Positions 42,724 to 52,203 are shown, counted from the stretch's first letter. The stretch: 64,000 bases of DNA from Paraburkholderia aromaticivorans (GCF_012689525.1 NZ_CP051515.1:1426001-1490000), one strand, 5' to 3'. Translations and numbers: made by a program. Notes: a model not told the origin generated them from the letters alone.

Positions 42724-44289
42724 ATGCCGCCTCCTTCCCCACACCAGCGCCCAACACCCGTCAACCCTGCGCTCGTGCTGGCCACCGCCTCGGCCACCTG
42801 CGCGCTGATCGTGCTGGACACCAATGTCGTGGCGGTCTCGCTGCCGTCGATCGCACGCGCGTTCCACGCGAGTTTCGCCGATGTCGAATGGGTCGTCAGC
42901 GCATACATGGTCGCGTTCGCGTCCTGCCTGCTGCCCGCGGGCGGTCTCGCCGACCGCGTCGGCCGCAAGAAAATGCTGCTGATCGGGCTGGCGGTGTTTT
43001 TTCTGGCGTCGCTCGGATGCGGCGCGGCGCCCACGGCCGCGGTGCTGAACATCGCGCGGGCGGTCAAGGGCGTCGGCGCCGCGATGCTGCTCACCGCCGC
43101 GCTCGCCGTGATCGCGAACACGTTTCACGAAGGCCCCGCCCGCGTGCGCGCGTGGGCCGTGTGGGGCACCTGCATGGGCCTCGCGACCACGGTGGCGCCA
43201 CTGGTCGGCGGCGTCATCACGCAATGGTTCGGCTGGCGCTGGATCTTTCTGCTGAATCTGCCGGTGTGCGCAGTGCTTGCGTGGTGCGCGTCGCGCGCGA
43301 TCGTCGAGTCGCGCAATCCGAAACCCGGTCCGCTCGATCTCGCCGGCAGCGTGTTGTTCGGCAGCGCGCTCGCGCTCGGCATCTGGGCGCTGATCGAAGT
43401 GCCGGCCGATGGCCTCGCAAGCTGGCCGACCGTCGCGCGTCTCGCAGCCTGCGTGCTGTTGTTCGCCGCCTTCGTTCAGGTGCAACGAGTACGGGCACAT
43501 GCGATGGTCGATCTCGCGCTGTTCCGGCAACCGCGCTTTGTCGCCGCCGTGCTTGCCATGTTCGGCTACGCCGCCTGCGCGCAAGTGATGATGACGTTCC
43601 TGCCGTTATATCTGCAGAACGCGTTCGGTCTGTCGGCGGTGGCGGCGGGCGTCGGTATGCTGCCGTTCGCGCTGTCGATGGTGATCGGGCCGTACATCGG
43701 CGCCGCGCTCGGCAGGCGTGTGTCGAGCATGGCCGTGCTGTCGGCAGGCTTGCTGCTGATCGCCCTCGGCAATCTGCTGACGGCGTTGGTTGCGGGCGAC
43801 GAACGCTATGCGCTGGTCGCGCTCGGCATGATCGTGACGGGGCTCGGCGCCGGCATTCTGAACGGCGACACGCAGAAGGCGATCATGGCCTGTGTGCCGC
43901 CGGATCGGACCGGCATGGCCTCCGGCATCAGCACGACGACGCGCTTCACTGCCATCGTCACGTCGGTCGGGGTGCTCGGCGCGGTGCTCGCGGCGCGCAC
44001 CCACACGGCATTTCTCGCGGCGGCGCCGTTGACGCCCGAGGTGAAAACCGCGCTCGATGCCGGCTTCATGTCGCGCGTGCTGGCCGGCGACACGGTGCAG
44101 GCCACGGCTAGCCTGCCGCCCGCCGTGCGAGCCACGCTGATGTCGGCCGCGCACGCGAGCTTTGCAAGCGGCTTTGCCGCCGCGCTGGGTCTGGCCGCTG
44201 TCATTGCGGTGTCGATCGCGGCCGGCGTGTGGTTGCTGGCCGGCAGATGCGAGGCCGCGCGGATGCGTGGCGCGGCGTCGAACGGATAG
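42724..44289 (+). CDS. MFS efflux transporter (DHA2 type)
   Basis: 521 residues, about 14 transmembrane segments. LIVLDTNVVAVSLPSIARAF, GGLADRVGRKKMLLIGL (motif A) and GGVITQWFGWRWIFLLNLPV in part are DHA2 signatures. It probably exports a toxic compound under control of the divergent LysR. The family substrate cannot be told from sequence. Confidence 0.87.
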   Translation: MPPPSPHQRPTPVNPALVLATASATCALIVLDTNVVAVSLPSIARAFHASFADVEWVVSAYMVAFASCLLPAGGLADRVGRKKMLLIGLAVFFLASLGCGAAPTAAVLNIARAVKGVGAAMLLTAALAVIANTFHEGPARVRAWAVWGTCMGLATTVAPLVGGVITQWFGWRWIFLLNLPVCAVLAWCASRAIVESRNPKPGPLDLAGSVLFGSALALGIWALIEVPADGLASWPTVARLAACVLLFAAFVQVQRVRAHAMVDLALFRQPRFVAAVLAMFGYAACAQVMMTFLPLYLQNAFGLSAVAAGVGMLPFALSMVIGPYIGAALGRRVSSMAVLSAGLLLIALGNLLTALVAGDERYALVALGMIVTGLGAGILNGDTQKAIMACVPPDRTGMASGISTTTRFTAIVTSVGVLGAVLAARTHTAFLAAAPLTPEVKTALDAGFMSRVLAGDTVQATASLPPAVRATLMSAAHASFASGFAAALGLAAVIAVSIAAGVWLLAGRCEAARMRGAASNG

Positions 44290-44413
44290 GCACGCCGCGT
44301 CGCCCGTTGGGCGCGGTTTTCCGATATCGTGTGCGGCGTGCCCGCCGTCGAATGATCGCCGGGCGCCTTTTCCGGATCGACTTCAAAAACGGCCAGCGCA
44401 CGACATCAAAACA

Positions 44414-44905
44414 ATGAGCCATCCCAACGCCAACACCAACACCGAACTGATCCAGCGTTTCTACACGGCGTTTCAGCAGCGCGACGCTGAAACCATGGTG
44501 GCCTGTTACGCGGACAACGTCGTCTTCAGCGACCCCGCGTTCGGCGAGCTGCGCGGCGAGGAAGCGCGCGATATGTGGCGCATGCTGGTGGCGCGCGCGC
44601 AGGACTTCTCGTTGACGTTCGAGGGCGTCGAAGCGGACGACCGTAGCGGCCGCGCCCGCTGGGTCGCCAGTTATCTCTTCAGCCAGACGGGGCGCGCGGT
44701 GGTCAACCGCATCGACGCACGTTTCGTGTTCCGTGACGGCCGCATCGTCGAACATCGCGACAGCTTCGACTTGTGGAGCTGGACGCGCCAGGCGCTGGGC
44801 CTCAAAGGCACGCTGCTCGGCTGGTCGCCGCTCGTGCAGCGCGCCATCAGGGCGCAGGCAAGAAAGGGCCTCGACCTCTACCGGCGCCGCCAGCAGCGCG
44901 GCTGA
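44414..44905 (+). CDS. NTF2-like/SnoaL-like protein
   Basis: 163 residues. One cone-shaped alpha+beta domain: LIQRFYTAFQQRDAETMVACYADNVVFSDPAFG in part, then RWVASYLFSQTGRAVVN and DGRIVEHRDSFDLWSW. Members are small ketosteroid-isomerase-like proteins or enzymes with varied ligands. The tail is basic (RAIRAQARKGLDLYRRRQQR in part). There is no operon partner; the MFS gene ends 124 bases upstream. Function unknown. Confidence 0.8.
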   Translation: MSHPNANTNTELIQRFYTAFQQRDAETMVACYADNVVFSDPAFGELRGEEARDMWRMLVARAQDFSLTFEGVEADDRSGRARWVASYLFSQTGRAVVNRIDARFVFRDGRIVEHRDSFDLWSWTRQALGLKGTLLGWSPLVQRAIRAQARKGLDLYRRRQQRG

Positions 44906-44998
44906 ACCGCGGGCGACCGTCGGAGCCGGCGCCCCTGCGCTTGCTATCATTCAGCCACGTGATGCTGAATTTCTTCAAGCGGACGAATGAGGAATGCT

Positions 44999-45886
44999 AT
45001 GCCAGTAGTGGATGCCGCATGGGAAGAGTGGCTGAGCAGCAACGTGGCGCGCGGCTGCAGTCCCGATTCGATGGTCGACGCCATGGTGCAGGCCGGTTTC
45101 GCCACCGACGCCGCGCGCGCCGCCGTGCACAAGACCTTCGGCCAGGACCCGGCTAACCCGGCGAATCCGGCCTTTGCCGCGGCGGCCGCGACCGAGGCGG
45201 CGCTCGCCAAAGCCGCGCCGCAGACTTATCACTACGACGATCCGCCCGTCGCGCGCGGCAACGTGATCCGCGCGCACGATCGCGACGTGCGGGTGCTGAT
45301 GCGCTGCGAGCGTCCTCAGGTGATCGTGTTCGGCGACGTGTTGTCGCCGGACGAATGCGCCGAGATGATCGAGCGCTCGCGTCATCGGTTGAAGCGTTCC
45401 ACCACGGTTAATCCCGATACCGGCAAGGAAGACGTGATCCGCAACCGCACCAGCGAAGGCATCTGGTATCAGCGCGGCGAAGACGCGTTCATTGAAAGGA
45501 TGGACCGGCGCATTGCGAGTCTGATGAACTGGCCGGTCGAAAACGGCGAAGGGCTGCAGATTCTGCACTACGGCACGACCGGCGAATACCGACCGCATTT
45601 CGACTACTTCCCGCCCGATCAATCCGGCAGCGCGGTGCACACCGCGCAGGGCGGCCAGCGCGTCGCCACGCTCGTGATCTATCTGAACGACGTGCCGGAC
45701 GGCGGCGAAACCATCTTCCCCGAAGCGGGCATATCGGTCGCGGCAAGACAGGGCGGGGCGGTGTATTTCCGCTATATGAACGGCCAGCGCCAACTCGATC
45801 CACTGACCTTGCATGGCGGCGCGCCGGTGCTCGGCGGTGACAAATGGATCATGACGAAGTGGATGCGCGAACGTGCTTACGGCTGA
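44999..45886 (+). CDS. 2-oxoglutarate/Fe(II) dioxygenase, prolyl 4-hydroxylase-like
   Basis: 295 residues. An N-terminal helical region (1-80) precedes the P4Hc domain: VIVFGDVLSPDECAEMIE, YRPHFDYFPP (Fe ligands His and Asp), distal His in DPLTLHGG and the 2-oxoglutarate Lys in DKWIMTKW. Bacterial members hydroxylate Pro in proteins or free substrates. I chose ATG 44999, with GAGGA upstream, over ATG 44987. It is cytoplasmic. No neighbour indicates the target. Confidence 0.88.
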   Translation: MPVVDAAWEEWLSSNVARGCSPDSMVDAMVQAGFATDAARAAVHKTFGQDPANPANPAFAAAAATEAALAKAAPQTYHYDDPPVARGNVIRAHDRDVRVLMRCERPQVIVFGDVLSPDECAEMIERSRHRLKRSTTVNPDTGKEDVIRNRTSEGIWYQRGEDAFIERMDRRIASLMNWPVENGEGLQILHYGTTGEYRPHFDYFPPDQSGSAVHTAQGGQRVATLVIYLNDVPDGGETIFPEAGISVAARQGGAVYFRYMNGQRQLDPLTLHGGAPVLGGDKWIMTKWMRERAYG

Positions 45887-45898
45887 CGTCAGCCGATT

Positions 45899-46543
45899 CT
45901 ATTCAGCCGGCTGGCCGGCGGTCGCGTTGCCCGGCGAGCCGGCGAACAGTTGCTTCAACGCGCCGCGGCCGCTTGCGTAGCCCATCCGCATGATCATCAG
46001 GCCGATCGCCGCGCCGGCGATGTGATCCAGCATCGGCATGCCGGCCAGACTGCCGGCGAGTCCCAACGTCGCCACCAGCGCCGACACCGCGTCGACGCGC
46101 GCGTGCCACGCGCTGGCCAGCAGAATCGCCGAACCGGTGCGGGCGCCTTCGGCGCGCATATAGCGAAACAGGGCTTCCTTGGCGAGCATCACGAAGCCGC
46201 TCACGGCCAGCGCACCGATATGCATCGCGGTGCCGCCGCTTAGCGTCGAGGTTTGCGCGACGCTGGTCCAGAGCATCTCGGCGGCGGTGATCATCAATAC
46301 GGCGGCGATGAACAGCGTGGCCAGCGCCTGCTCGATGGCGGCGTCGGCGCTGGTTTTGGCAGCACGCGGGTGTCTTGTGGTGAGATACAGCACGATCAGC
46401 ACGACGCCGTCGGCGGCGAGGTCGCTCAAGGTGTGGACGCCGTCGGCAAAGAGCCCGTCCGAATGCGCCATGAGGCCGATGGCGATCTGCATCGCCGAAA
46501 GGAAAGCGTTGAGCAGCGCGCTGGCGGAGGCGGCCTTAAACAA
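45899..46543 (-). CDS. cation diffusion facilitator family protein, short
   Basis: 214 residues. Six membrane segments with the CDF motifs SDGLFADGVHTLSDLAADG (HxxxD-like site in helix 2) and SAWHARVDAVSALVATLG (helix 5). The cytoplasmic C-terminal dimerisation domain of CDF transporters is missing; the chain ends soon after helix 6. The likely role is export of divalent metal. The start appears to be TTG 46543; an upstream in-frame stop near 46650 rules out a much longer form, and there is no ATG between. Confidence 0.72.
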   Translation of the reverse strand: MFKAASASALLNAFLSAMQIAIGLMAHSDGLFADGVHTLSDLAADGVVLIVLYLTTRHPRAAKTSADAAIEQALATLFIAAVLMITAAEMLWTSVAQTSTLSGGTAMHIGALAVSGFVMLAKEALFRYMRAEGARTGSAILLASAWHARVDAVSALVATLGLAGSLAGMPMLDHIAGAAIGLMIMRMGYASGRGALKQLFAGSPGNATAGQPAE

Positions 46544-46709
46544 GGCAGCCGCCTTCGACGGAATTGCTGCGGGGCTCGCGCGCGGAATGCTGTGGCATGG
46601 GCTGGGGACGGTTTTTGCTGTTTGTGCGGCTTCTGTTCCCGCAGCAAATTAACCGTCCAACGTGGCACGCCGATGACAGCGCCGCGAGGGTTCGCGACGC
46701 GCGCCGCGC

Positions 46710-47168
46710 TCAGGCCGTCTTGTAGACGTCCGGGTTGTGCCGCTCCATATAACGCTCCGGCGTCGCGAGCCCGGTGAAGCCGTGCGGCTCGTACACGCGA
46801 TGCGCGTCCGTCGTCACCAGCACGATTCTTCGCAAGCCCTGCAGCGAGGGGCTGGCGAAAACGTGCTTCATCAGCGCGGACGCATATCCGTTGCCGCGAT
46901 AGTCAGGCAGCACGAACACGTCGCACAGGTACGCGAAGGTCGCCTCGTCCGTGATCAGGCGCGCGAACGCGATCTGCTTGCCGTCGATATACCCGCCGAA
47001 ACACAACGAGCCCGCGGCGGCCCGCTTGAACGTCTCGCGCGGCATGCCCTTGGCCCACGGGGTTTCTTGCGACAGGAACGTGTAGACCATCTCCATGTCG
47101 AGAGCGGCCTTGTCATTCGAAAACGTCAGTTCGTGTGCTTGCAACGCGTCTCTCCAGCCGTTTATCAA
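46710..47168 (-). CDS. GNAT-family N-acetyltransferase
   Basis: 152 residues. The acetyl-CoA motif is DVFVLPDYRGNGYASALMKHVFA in part (about 84-108), with the C-terminal VYEPHGFTGLATPERYMERH typical of the small GNATs near drug pumps. It starts at TTG 47168, 12 bases after the stop of the MFS gene, so the two are probably one operon. The substrate is unknown. Confidence 0.82.
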   Translation of the reverse strand: MINGWRDALQAHELTFSNDKAALDMEMVYTFLSQETPWAKGMPRETFKRAAAGSLCFGGYIDGKQIAFARLITDEATFAYLCDVFVLPDYRGNGYASALMKHVFASPSLQGLRRIVLVTTDAHRVYEPHGFTGLATPERYMERHNPDVYKTA

Positions 47169-47180
47169 CGTGCTTTTTCG

Positions 47181-48620
47181 TCAACCCTTCGCCGGATCTT
47201 CGCTGCCGCGCGAACCGCCGCCGATGCTCTGGCCGGCATCGCGTGCGAGACCCATGTAGCCGATCACGGATGCCAGCGTCACTACGCCCGCGAACAGAAA
47301 CGCGAGACGGAAATCGTCGAGCGTGAACACGCGGCCCGTGATCTCGCCATTGAAGAACGCCGCCGCGCGCAGCGACACCGCGCCGAATGCGATGCCGAGG
47401 CCGATCGTCATCTGCGCGGCCGCGCTCCACAGCGTGCTGGCCGCGCTCATCTGCGGTTGCGCGACGTCGGCATAGGCGAGTGTGGCGAGCGTCGAGAATT
47501 GCATCGAACGCGCCACGCCGTAGATGAACACGACGAACAGCACCAGCGCGAGCGGCACGTTCGGGCTCAGCAATCCGCACGCGATGATGAACACGCCGGC
47601 CACCGTCACGTCGACGATCGCCACCATGCGGAAACCGTAACGTTGCAGGATGCGCGTGGTCAGCGCCTTCATGCCGAGGTTGCCGAGCGCGCTCGCGAGC
47701 AGCAACAGCCCCGACTTGAACGCCGACAAGCCGAAGCCCACCTGGAACAGCAGCGGCATCAGATAAGGCACCGCGCCGATGCCGATGCGCGTGAACGAGC
47801 CCGTCACCACCGTCACGGAAAAGGTGGGGATTTTCAACGTCGAGACGTCGATGAGCGGATGCGGATGACGCTTTGCATGCTGAAACGCCACCACGCCCAC
47901 CAGCAAACCGCCGAGGATGATCGCCCCGGCGATCCACGGATTCTCGCCGGGCTGGCTTGCCAACTCCGCGCCGTAGAGAATCGCCGTCAACGCCGCGCCG
48001 CTCAGCAGCAGGCCGACCACGTCGAGCGGCTTGCGTTCGGTGCCGCGCAGGTTCGGCACCAGCGCGAGCGCAACGGCCATGGCCGCGAGGCCGAACGGCA
48101 CGTTGAGCAGAAAGATCCAGCGCCACGACGCGTAGGTCGTGATGAAGCCGCCGATTGGCGGGCCGACCACCGGCGCGGCAATCGCCGGCCACGTGATGGT
48201 CGAGATCGCCTGCATCATGCGGCTTTTTTCGGTGCTGCGGACCACGATCAGGCGACCCACCGGCACCATCATCGCGCCGCCTATGCCTTGCAGGAGACGG
48301 GCGGCGGTGAACTCGACTACGTTCTGCGACAGGCCGCACAACACGGAAGCCACGGTGAACACGCCGATTGCGCTGAAGAACACCGTGCGCGAACCGCAGC
48401 GGTCGGCGACCCAGCCGCTCGCGGGGATGAAGATCGCCAGCGCCAGCATGTAGGCCGTCATGCCGAGACTGAGGCTGTTGGGACCGACGCCGAACGAGCG
48501 CGCCATCTGCGGCAACGCGGTCGCGATCACCGTGGTGTCGAGATACTCCATGAAGAAGGTGGCCGCGACGATATACGGCAGCCAGCCGACGTGCGCGTTG
48601 CGTGTCTCGCCGGCGCTCAT
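47181..48620 (-). CDS. MFS multidrug transporter (DHA2 type)
   Basis: 479 residues, about 14 helices. ATFFMEYLDTTVIATALPQMARSFG in part, ASGWVADRCGSRTVFFSAI (motif A) and GGFITTYASWRWIFLLNVPFG in part mark it as DHA2. It is the first gene of a two-gene unit with the GNAT enzyme. There is no adjacent regulator. Confidence 0.87.
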   Translation of the reverse strand: MSAGETRNAHVGWLPYIVAATFFMEYLDTTVIATALPQMARSFGVGPNSLSLGMTAYMLALAIFIPASGWVADRCGSRTVFFSAIGVFTVASVLCGLSQNVVEFTAARLLQGIGGAMMVPVGRLIVVRSTEKSRMMQAISTITWPAIAAPVVGPPIGGFITTYASWRWIFLLNVPFGLAAMAVALALVPNLRGTERKPLDVVGLLLSGAALTAILYGAELASQPGENPWIAGAIILGGLLVGVVAFQHAKRHPHPLIDVSTLKIPTFSVTVVTGSFTRIGIGAVPYLMPLLFQVGFGLSAFKSGLLLLASALGNLGMKALTTRILQRYGFRMVAIVDVTVAGVFIIACGLLSPNVPLALVLFVVFIYGVARSMQFSTLATLAYADVAQPQMSAASTLWSAAAQMTIGLGIAFGAVSLRAAAFFNGEITGRVFTLDDFRLAFLFAGVVTLASVIGYMGLARDAGQSIGGGSRGSEDPAKG

Positions 48621-49062
48621 TGCGCGGCTCCCGTCGCGCTGCTTGCCGTGTCGTGCGAGCGCCTGTCAGCGCCGATGCAGTGCCGGCGCTTCGCGCGCGA
48701 TGGTTGGGCCTTCATGTTCTTGCGACTACCTTTTGAAAACGTGTTTCCGGCATCCGGACGAGGCGGACGAGCGACGGGATCGTGGCGGCAGTTGACGCGT
48801 CGGCGAAGCCATCGAGGATGGCGCGCCGGCAATGGCAAAACGACTGCTAGCCCTGAATGCTAACGCAATAAGTGGCGCCATACCGTCGACGACGGCAGGC
48901 GCTGCGCAAGGCGAGCGGCGCACGTGATGCACCCGCGGGGCGGCACGCCGGCAAGTCCGCAAGCCCACAAGCCCGCAAGCCCACAAGCCCGCAAGCCCGC
49001 AAGCCCGCAAGCCCGCCCGCCCGTTTGCCCACCCACCGGAAACACAGTTTCCTGAACACCAC
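48621..49062. other. intergenic region with 8-bp tandem repeats, no gene seen
   Basis: 442 bases between the MFS start and the 3' end of the lyase gene. Besides the octamer array at 48951-49014 I see no convincing coding frame, terminator or promoter pair. Confidence 0.45.
48951..49014 (+). repeat. 8-bp tandem repeat array, eight units
   Basis: Eight consecutive octamers of the form RCAAGYCC: GCAAGTCC, then GCAAGCCC and ACAAGCCC variants, then three identical GCAAGCCC units, trailing into GCCCGCCCG. It is a short VNTR-like array 49 bases beyond the stop of the lyase gene. Confidence 0.85.
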
Positions 49063-49944
49063 TCACTCTTTCGCGGCGTACTCGCGATCCAGCTTGTCGT
49101 ACAGCGGCTTGTTGACGAGCCGCTGACGTTCGCTGAACGGCGCGACCAGCGTGGCGTCCTCGTCGAGGCGCCCATTGCTCTTCAGCGTGCCGAGCGCGCG
49201 CTGCATGCCGAGCACCGCGCCTTGCAGCGCCGCGTTCGCATACAGCACGATGCCGTAGCCGAGCTTGGCAAGCGCCTCGCGCGATTGCACGGGCGTCTTA
49301 CCGCCGATCACGATATTGATCAGTTGCGGCTTGTCGAACAGCCCCGGCAGACGTTCGATGTCGGCGAGCGATTCGGTCGCTTCGATAAACAGGATGTCGG
49401 CGCCGGCTTCGATGAAGCGATGGCCGCGCTCGATCGCGTCCTCGATGCCGTGGACCGCGGCCGCGTCGGTGCGCGCCATGATCTGCAGATTGCCGTCTTC
49501 GCGGGCATCGACTGCCGCGCGGATCTTGCCGACCATTTCGCTTGCGCTAACCACTTCCTTGCCGGAGAAGTGGCCGCATTTCTTCGGCATGATCTGGTCT
49601 TCGAACTGGATCACGTCGGCGCCGCTGCGCTCGAGCACGCGCACCGTCTGGCGCACGTTCAGCGCGTTGCCGAAGCCGGTGTCGGCGTCGACGATCAGCG
49701 GCAGCGCGACCGCGTCGCGAATCCGTGCCGTATGTTCGGCGACTTCGGCAAGGCCGATGAAGCCGAGGTCGGGCAGGCCGAGCGACATATTGGTGACGCC
49801 CGCGCCGGTGATGTAGATCGCTTCGAAGCCGGCGTCCTCGATCACGCGGGCGCTCATCGCATTGAAGGCGCCGGGCACGAGCAGCCCTTGGCGTTCGTTG
49901 ACTTTGGCGCGGAAGGCCGCGCGGCGGGTGGCGGATGTGGTCAT
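49063..49944 (-). CDS. isocitrate lyase/PEP mutase family carbon-carbon lyase
   Basis: 293 residues, TIM-barrel. VPGAFNAMSARVIEDAGFEAIYITG in part, the Mg site DADTGFGN, and the catalytic loop MPKKCGHFSGK with Cys are visible. The Cys-containing KKCGH loop marks true lyases (methylisocitrate lyase, 2,3-dimethylmalate lyase) rather than PEP mutases. It cleaves a branched 2-hydroxydicarboxylate, probably giving pyruvate; prpC and prpD are not adjacent, so the substrate is open. The ATG at 49944 has GGAGA upstream. It is driven by the sigma-54 promoter at 49996. Confidence 0.85.
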   Translation of the reverse strand: MTTSATRRAAFRAKVNERQGLLVPGAFNAMSARVIEDAGFEAIYITGAGVTNMSLGLPDLGFIGLAEVAEHTARIRDAVALPLIVDADTGFGNALNVRQTVRVLERSGADVIQFEDQIMPKKCGHFSGKEVVSASEMVGKIRAAVDAREDGNLQIMARTDAAAVHGIEDAIERGHRFIEAGADILFIEATESLADIERLPGLFDKPQLINIVIGGKTPVQSREALAKLGYGIVLYANAALQGAVLGMQRALGTLKSNGRLDEDATLVAPFSERQRLVNKPLYDKLDREYAAKE

Positions 49945-49995
49945 GACAATGTGTCTCCAGAAGGAAAGGTCGAATATAGAACGCGGGCGTGATTT

Positions 49996-50011
49996 TGCAG
50001 GAAGCGTGCCA
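49996..50011 (-). promoter_or_regulatory. sigma-54 (-24/-12) promoter of the lyase gene
   Basis: On the minus strand, TGGCACGCTTCCTGCA has TGGCACG at -24 and TGC at -12 with exact spacing (one mismatch, CTGC for TTGC). The predicted start near 49985 is about 40 bases from the ATG. Confidence 0.8.
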
Positions 50012-50099
50012 TTTCGCGGGCTCGGTGGTTTGTCCCAAACAATCAGCAAGTTAGCGGGGGAAGCGGCGGCGCGGCGTTCCATGGCACAATGAGCGTACT

Positions 50100-50123
50100 G
50101 TTCCATGAAACGTTTCGTGGAAC
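50100..50123. promoter_or_regulatory. 24-bp palindrome, likely enhancer site for the PrpR-like activator
   Basis: GTTCCATGAAAC at 50100-50111 and GTTTCGTGGAAC at 50112-50123 form a dyad with a single mismatched pair; a further GTTCCATGG half-site is at 50086-50094 and GGAACGTTTC continues to 50128. It lies about 115-140 bases upstream of the predicted lyase start, the normal enhancer distance, and just before the start of the activator gene. Confidence 0.7.
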
Positions 50124-50149
50124 GTTTCAACCTAGACCGGAGCGCCGCG

Positions 50150-52144
50150 GTGTCCACTTACACGTCGTCCCTTGCGAATTCCGATCCGGGCCGTCCAGGC
50201 ATTGCATTGGTGAGTATCAGCCGGTTGCAGTCGCTTTGCGAGACCGTCGCGCCGCGCTATGCCAGCCGCGCGAAATTCTTCTCGGTCCGGGAAGGCTACG
50301 GCGCCGCCGTCACCGCCTTGCAGGCCTACGTGGACGCAGGCTCGGTCGACGTCGTGCTGGCCGCCGGTTCGAACGGCGCCTACCTGCGCGACAACCTGAA
50401 CGTGCCGGTCGTGATGGTCAAGGTGAACGGCTTCGACGTGCTGAGCGCGATCACCCGCGCCACGACCACCTCGCCGAACGCGCAGATCGGCCTCGTGCTG
50501 CACGAAACGATCTCGCACGAACTGGCCGACCTGAGCGCCTGGCTGAAAGTCAGCCTGAAACAGCGCGCCTATCGCTCGATCGACGAAGTGCGACTCGCGG
50601 TCGACAGCCTCGCCGCCGAAGGTTGCAGCGTCATCATCGGACCCGGCATGGCTTGCGACTTCGCCCAGCAGGCCGGCCTCGCGAGCGTTTTCCTGTACTC
50701 GCTCGGCGCGGTCGAAGAAGCGTTCGAGCGCTCGGTCGAACTGGCGCGCGTGAGCCGCCAGAAGGAATCGAAGCGCGTGCGCCTGAACACGATCGTGGCG
50801 CATCTGCGCGACGGCGTGGCCGCTTTCGACGACGCCGGCCAGGTCGAAGCCGTCAATCCGGCCATGCTCGACTTGCTGGGTCTCGACCGCGAGCAGGACG
50901 TGCCCGCGCAAGTCGAGCGCGCCGTCGGGCCCTTGCTGCGCGAAACGCTCGAGCACGACCTGCCGATCGAGGAGCGTATCGAGCAGATCGGCGGCCGGGC
51001 GCTGATCGTCAATTGCGTGCCGATCGTGGAACAAGGCGTACGCTCCGGCTCCGTGATCACCTTGCAGGACGCGCTGGTCGCGCAGCGGATCGATCGGTCG
51101 CTGCGCACTAGTCAGCGGCCGAAGCATCTGGTCGCGCGGCATCAACTCGACGATCTGATCGGCAACTCGGCGGCGCTCGAACGCGTGCGGCGGCTGGCGC
51201 GCGCCGGCGCCGCGCACGATGCCACCGTGCTCCTGAGCGGCGAAAGCGGAACCGGCAAGGAGCTGGTCGCGCAAGGCATCCACAATGCGAGCCGGCGGCG
51301 CGGCAATCCGTTCGTCGCGTTCAATTGCGCGGCGTTGCCGGAAGGGCTGATCGAAAGCGAACTGTTCGGCCACGAGGAAGGCGCGTTCACGGGCGCGCGG
51401 CGCGGCGGCAAGCCGGGGCTGTTCGAAATCGCCCACACGGGGACGATTTTCCTCGACGAAATCGGCGAGATGCCGGCGGCGCTGCAAAGCCGTCTGTTGC
51501 GGGTCCTGCAGGAGCGCGAGGTGATGAAGCTCGGCTCGGGACGCGCCACGCCGGTCGACGTGCGGGTGATCGCCGCCACGCACCGCGATCTGCACGCGCT
51601 CGTCGAGCAGGGCGCGTTTCGCGCGGATTTGTATTTTCGTCTGAACCTGCTTCAGTTAAAATTGCCGCCGCTGCGCGAACGGCGTGACGATGTGCCGCAA
51701 CTGGCGCGTCACCTGTTAAGCCGCAGTGCGCTCGAATATGGCTTGTCGGAGAGTGCGCTCGAGCGGGTGCTGGCGTTTCTCGCACCCCTGTTCGAGCACT
51801 ACGCGTGGCCCGGCAATGTGCGGGAGCTGGAAAATCTGCTGACGCGCGCCGCGATCTATCTCGGCGATGCAGCCGGCGTTGCTGGTCAGGATTGGCAGGC
51901 GATGTTTCCGGAATTCGGCCGCATGAAGCAGGCGGTGGCCGTCAAGGCGAGTGCGAACGGCACAAACGGCACAAAAAACGGCACAAACGGCGCGAATGCC
52001 GCCGCTGAACCGGCCCAGAGCCGCATCAGCCCGACCCGCGAGGACGTGCTCCACGCCCTCGAACAGGCCGGCGGCAACCGCGCCGCGGCGAGCCGGGCGC
52101 TGGGAATCGGCCGCACCACCCTCTGGCGGCTTCTGAAGGACTGA
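50150..52144 (+). CDS. PrpR-like sigma-54-dependent activator
   Basis: 664 residues. It has an N-terminal PrpR_N sensor (about 15-185: [37 protein letters not shown] in part), a PAS-like domain, AAA+ with Walker A GESGTGKE (364-371), GAFTGA (411-416) and LDEIGEMP, and a Fis-type HTH ([20 protein letters not shown]). A run of NGT repeats (about 603-615) forms the linker to the HTH. I chose GTG 50150 with GGAG upstream; the in-frame ATG at 50105 lies inside the palindrome. It likely senses the substrate of the divergent lyase and activates it with RpoN. Confidence 0.88.
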   Translation: MSTYTSSLANSDPGRPGIALVSISRLQSLCETVAPRYASRAKFFSVREGYGAAVTALQAYVDAGSVDVVLAAGSNGAYLRDNLNVPVVMVKVNGFDVLSAITRATTTSPNAQIGLVLHETISHELADLSAWLKVSLKQRAYRSIDEVRLAVDSLAAEGCSVIIGPGMACDFAQQAGLASVFLYSLGAVEEAFERSVELARVSRQKESKRVRLNTIVAHLRDGVAAFDDAGQVEAVNPAMLDLLGLDREQDVPAQVERAVGPLLRETLEHDLPIEERIEQIGGRALIVNCVPIVEQGVRSGSVITLQDALVAQRIDRSLRTSQRPKHLVARHQLDDLIGNSAALERVRRLARAGAAHDATVLLSGESGTGKELVAQGIHNASRRRGNPFVAFNCAALPEGLIESELFGHEEGAFTGARRGGKPGLFEIAHTGTIFLDEIGEMPAALQSRLLRVLQEREVMKLGSGRATPVDVRVIAATHRDLHALVEQGAFRADLYFRLNLLQLKLPPLRERRDDVPQLARHLLSRSALEYGLSESALERVLAFLAPLFEHYAWPGNVRELENLLTRAAIYLGDAAGVAGQDWQAMFPEFGRMKQAVAVKASANGTNGTKNGTNGANAAAEPAQSRISPTREDVLHALEQAGGNRAAASRALGIGRTTLWRLLKD

Positions 52145-52177
52145 TCCACGGTGCGATAGGCAGAAGTAGCGAGGTAA

Positions 52178-52203
52178 ATAGTGTCAGACTATCGCTATCA
52201 TTA
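52178..52203 (+). promoter_or_regulatory. OxyR-type box in the ahpC promoter
   Basis: ATAG-N7-CTAT at 52178-52192, then N7 and ATTA (52200-52203), fits the spaced OxyR tetramer pattern. The candidate -10, TATTAA (52221-52226), has no good -35, as expected for an OxyR-activated promoter. Confidence 0.7.

Noticed and set aside
46737..48863. A 708-codon open frame on the plus strand.
   Set aside because: It is opposite the GNAT and MFS genes, its product is Arg/His-rich low-complexity sequence with no recognisable domain, and high-GC codon use opens such frames. The same holds for long antisense frames at 3572-4654, 33983-35464 and 62775-63788.
48951..49014. Octamer array as a CRISPR.
   Set aside because: The units are 8 bp with no spacers and no cas genes nearby; it is a simple tandem repeat.
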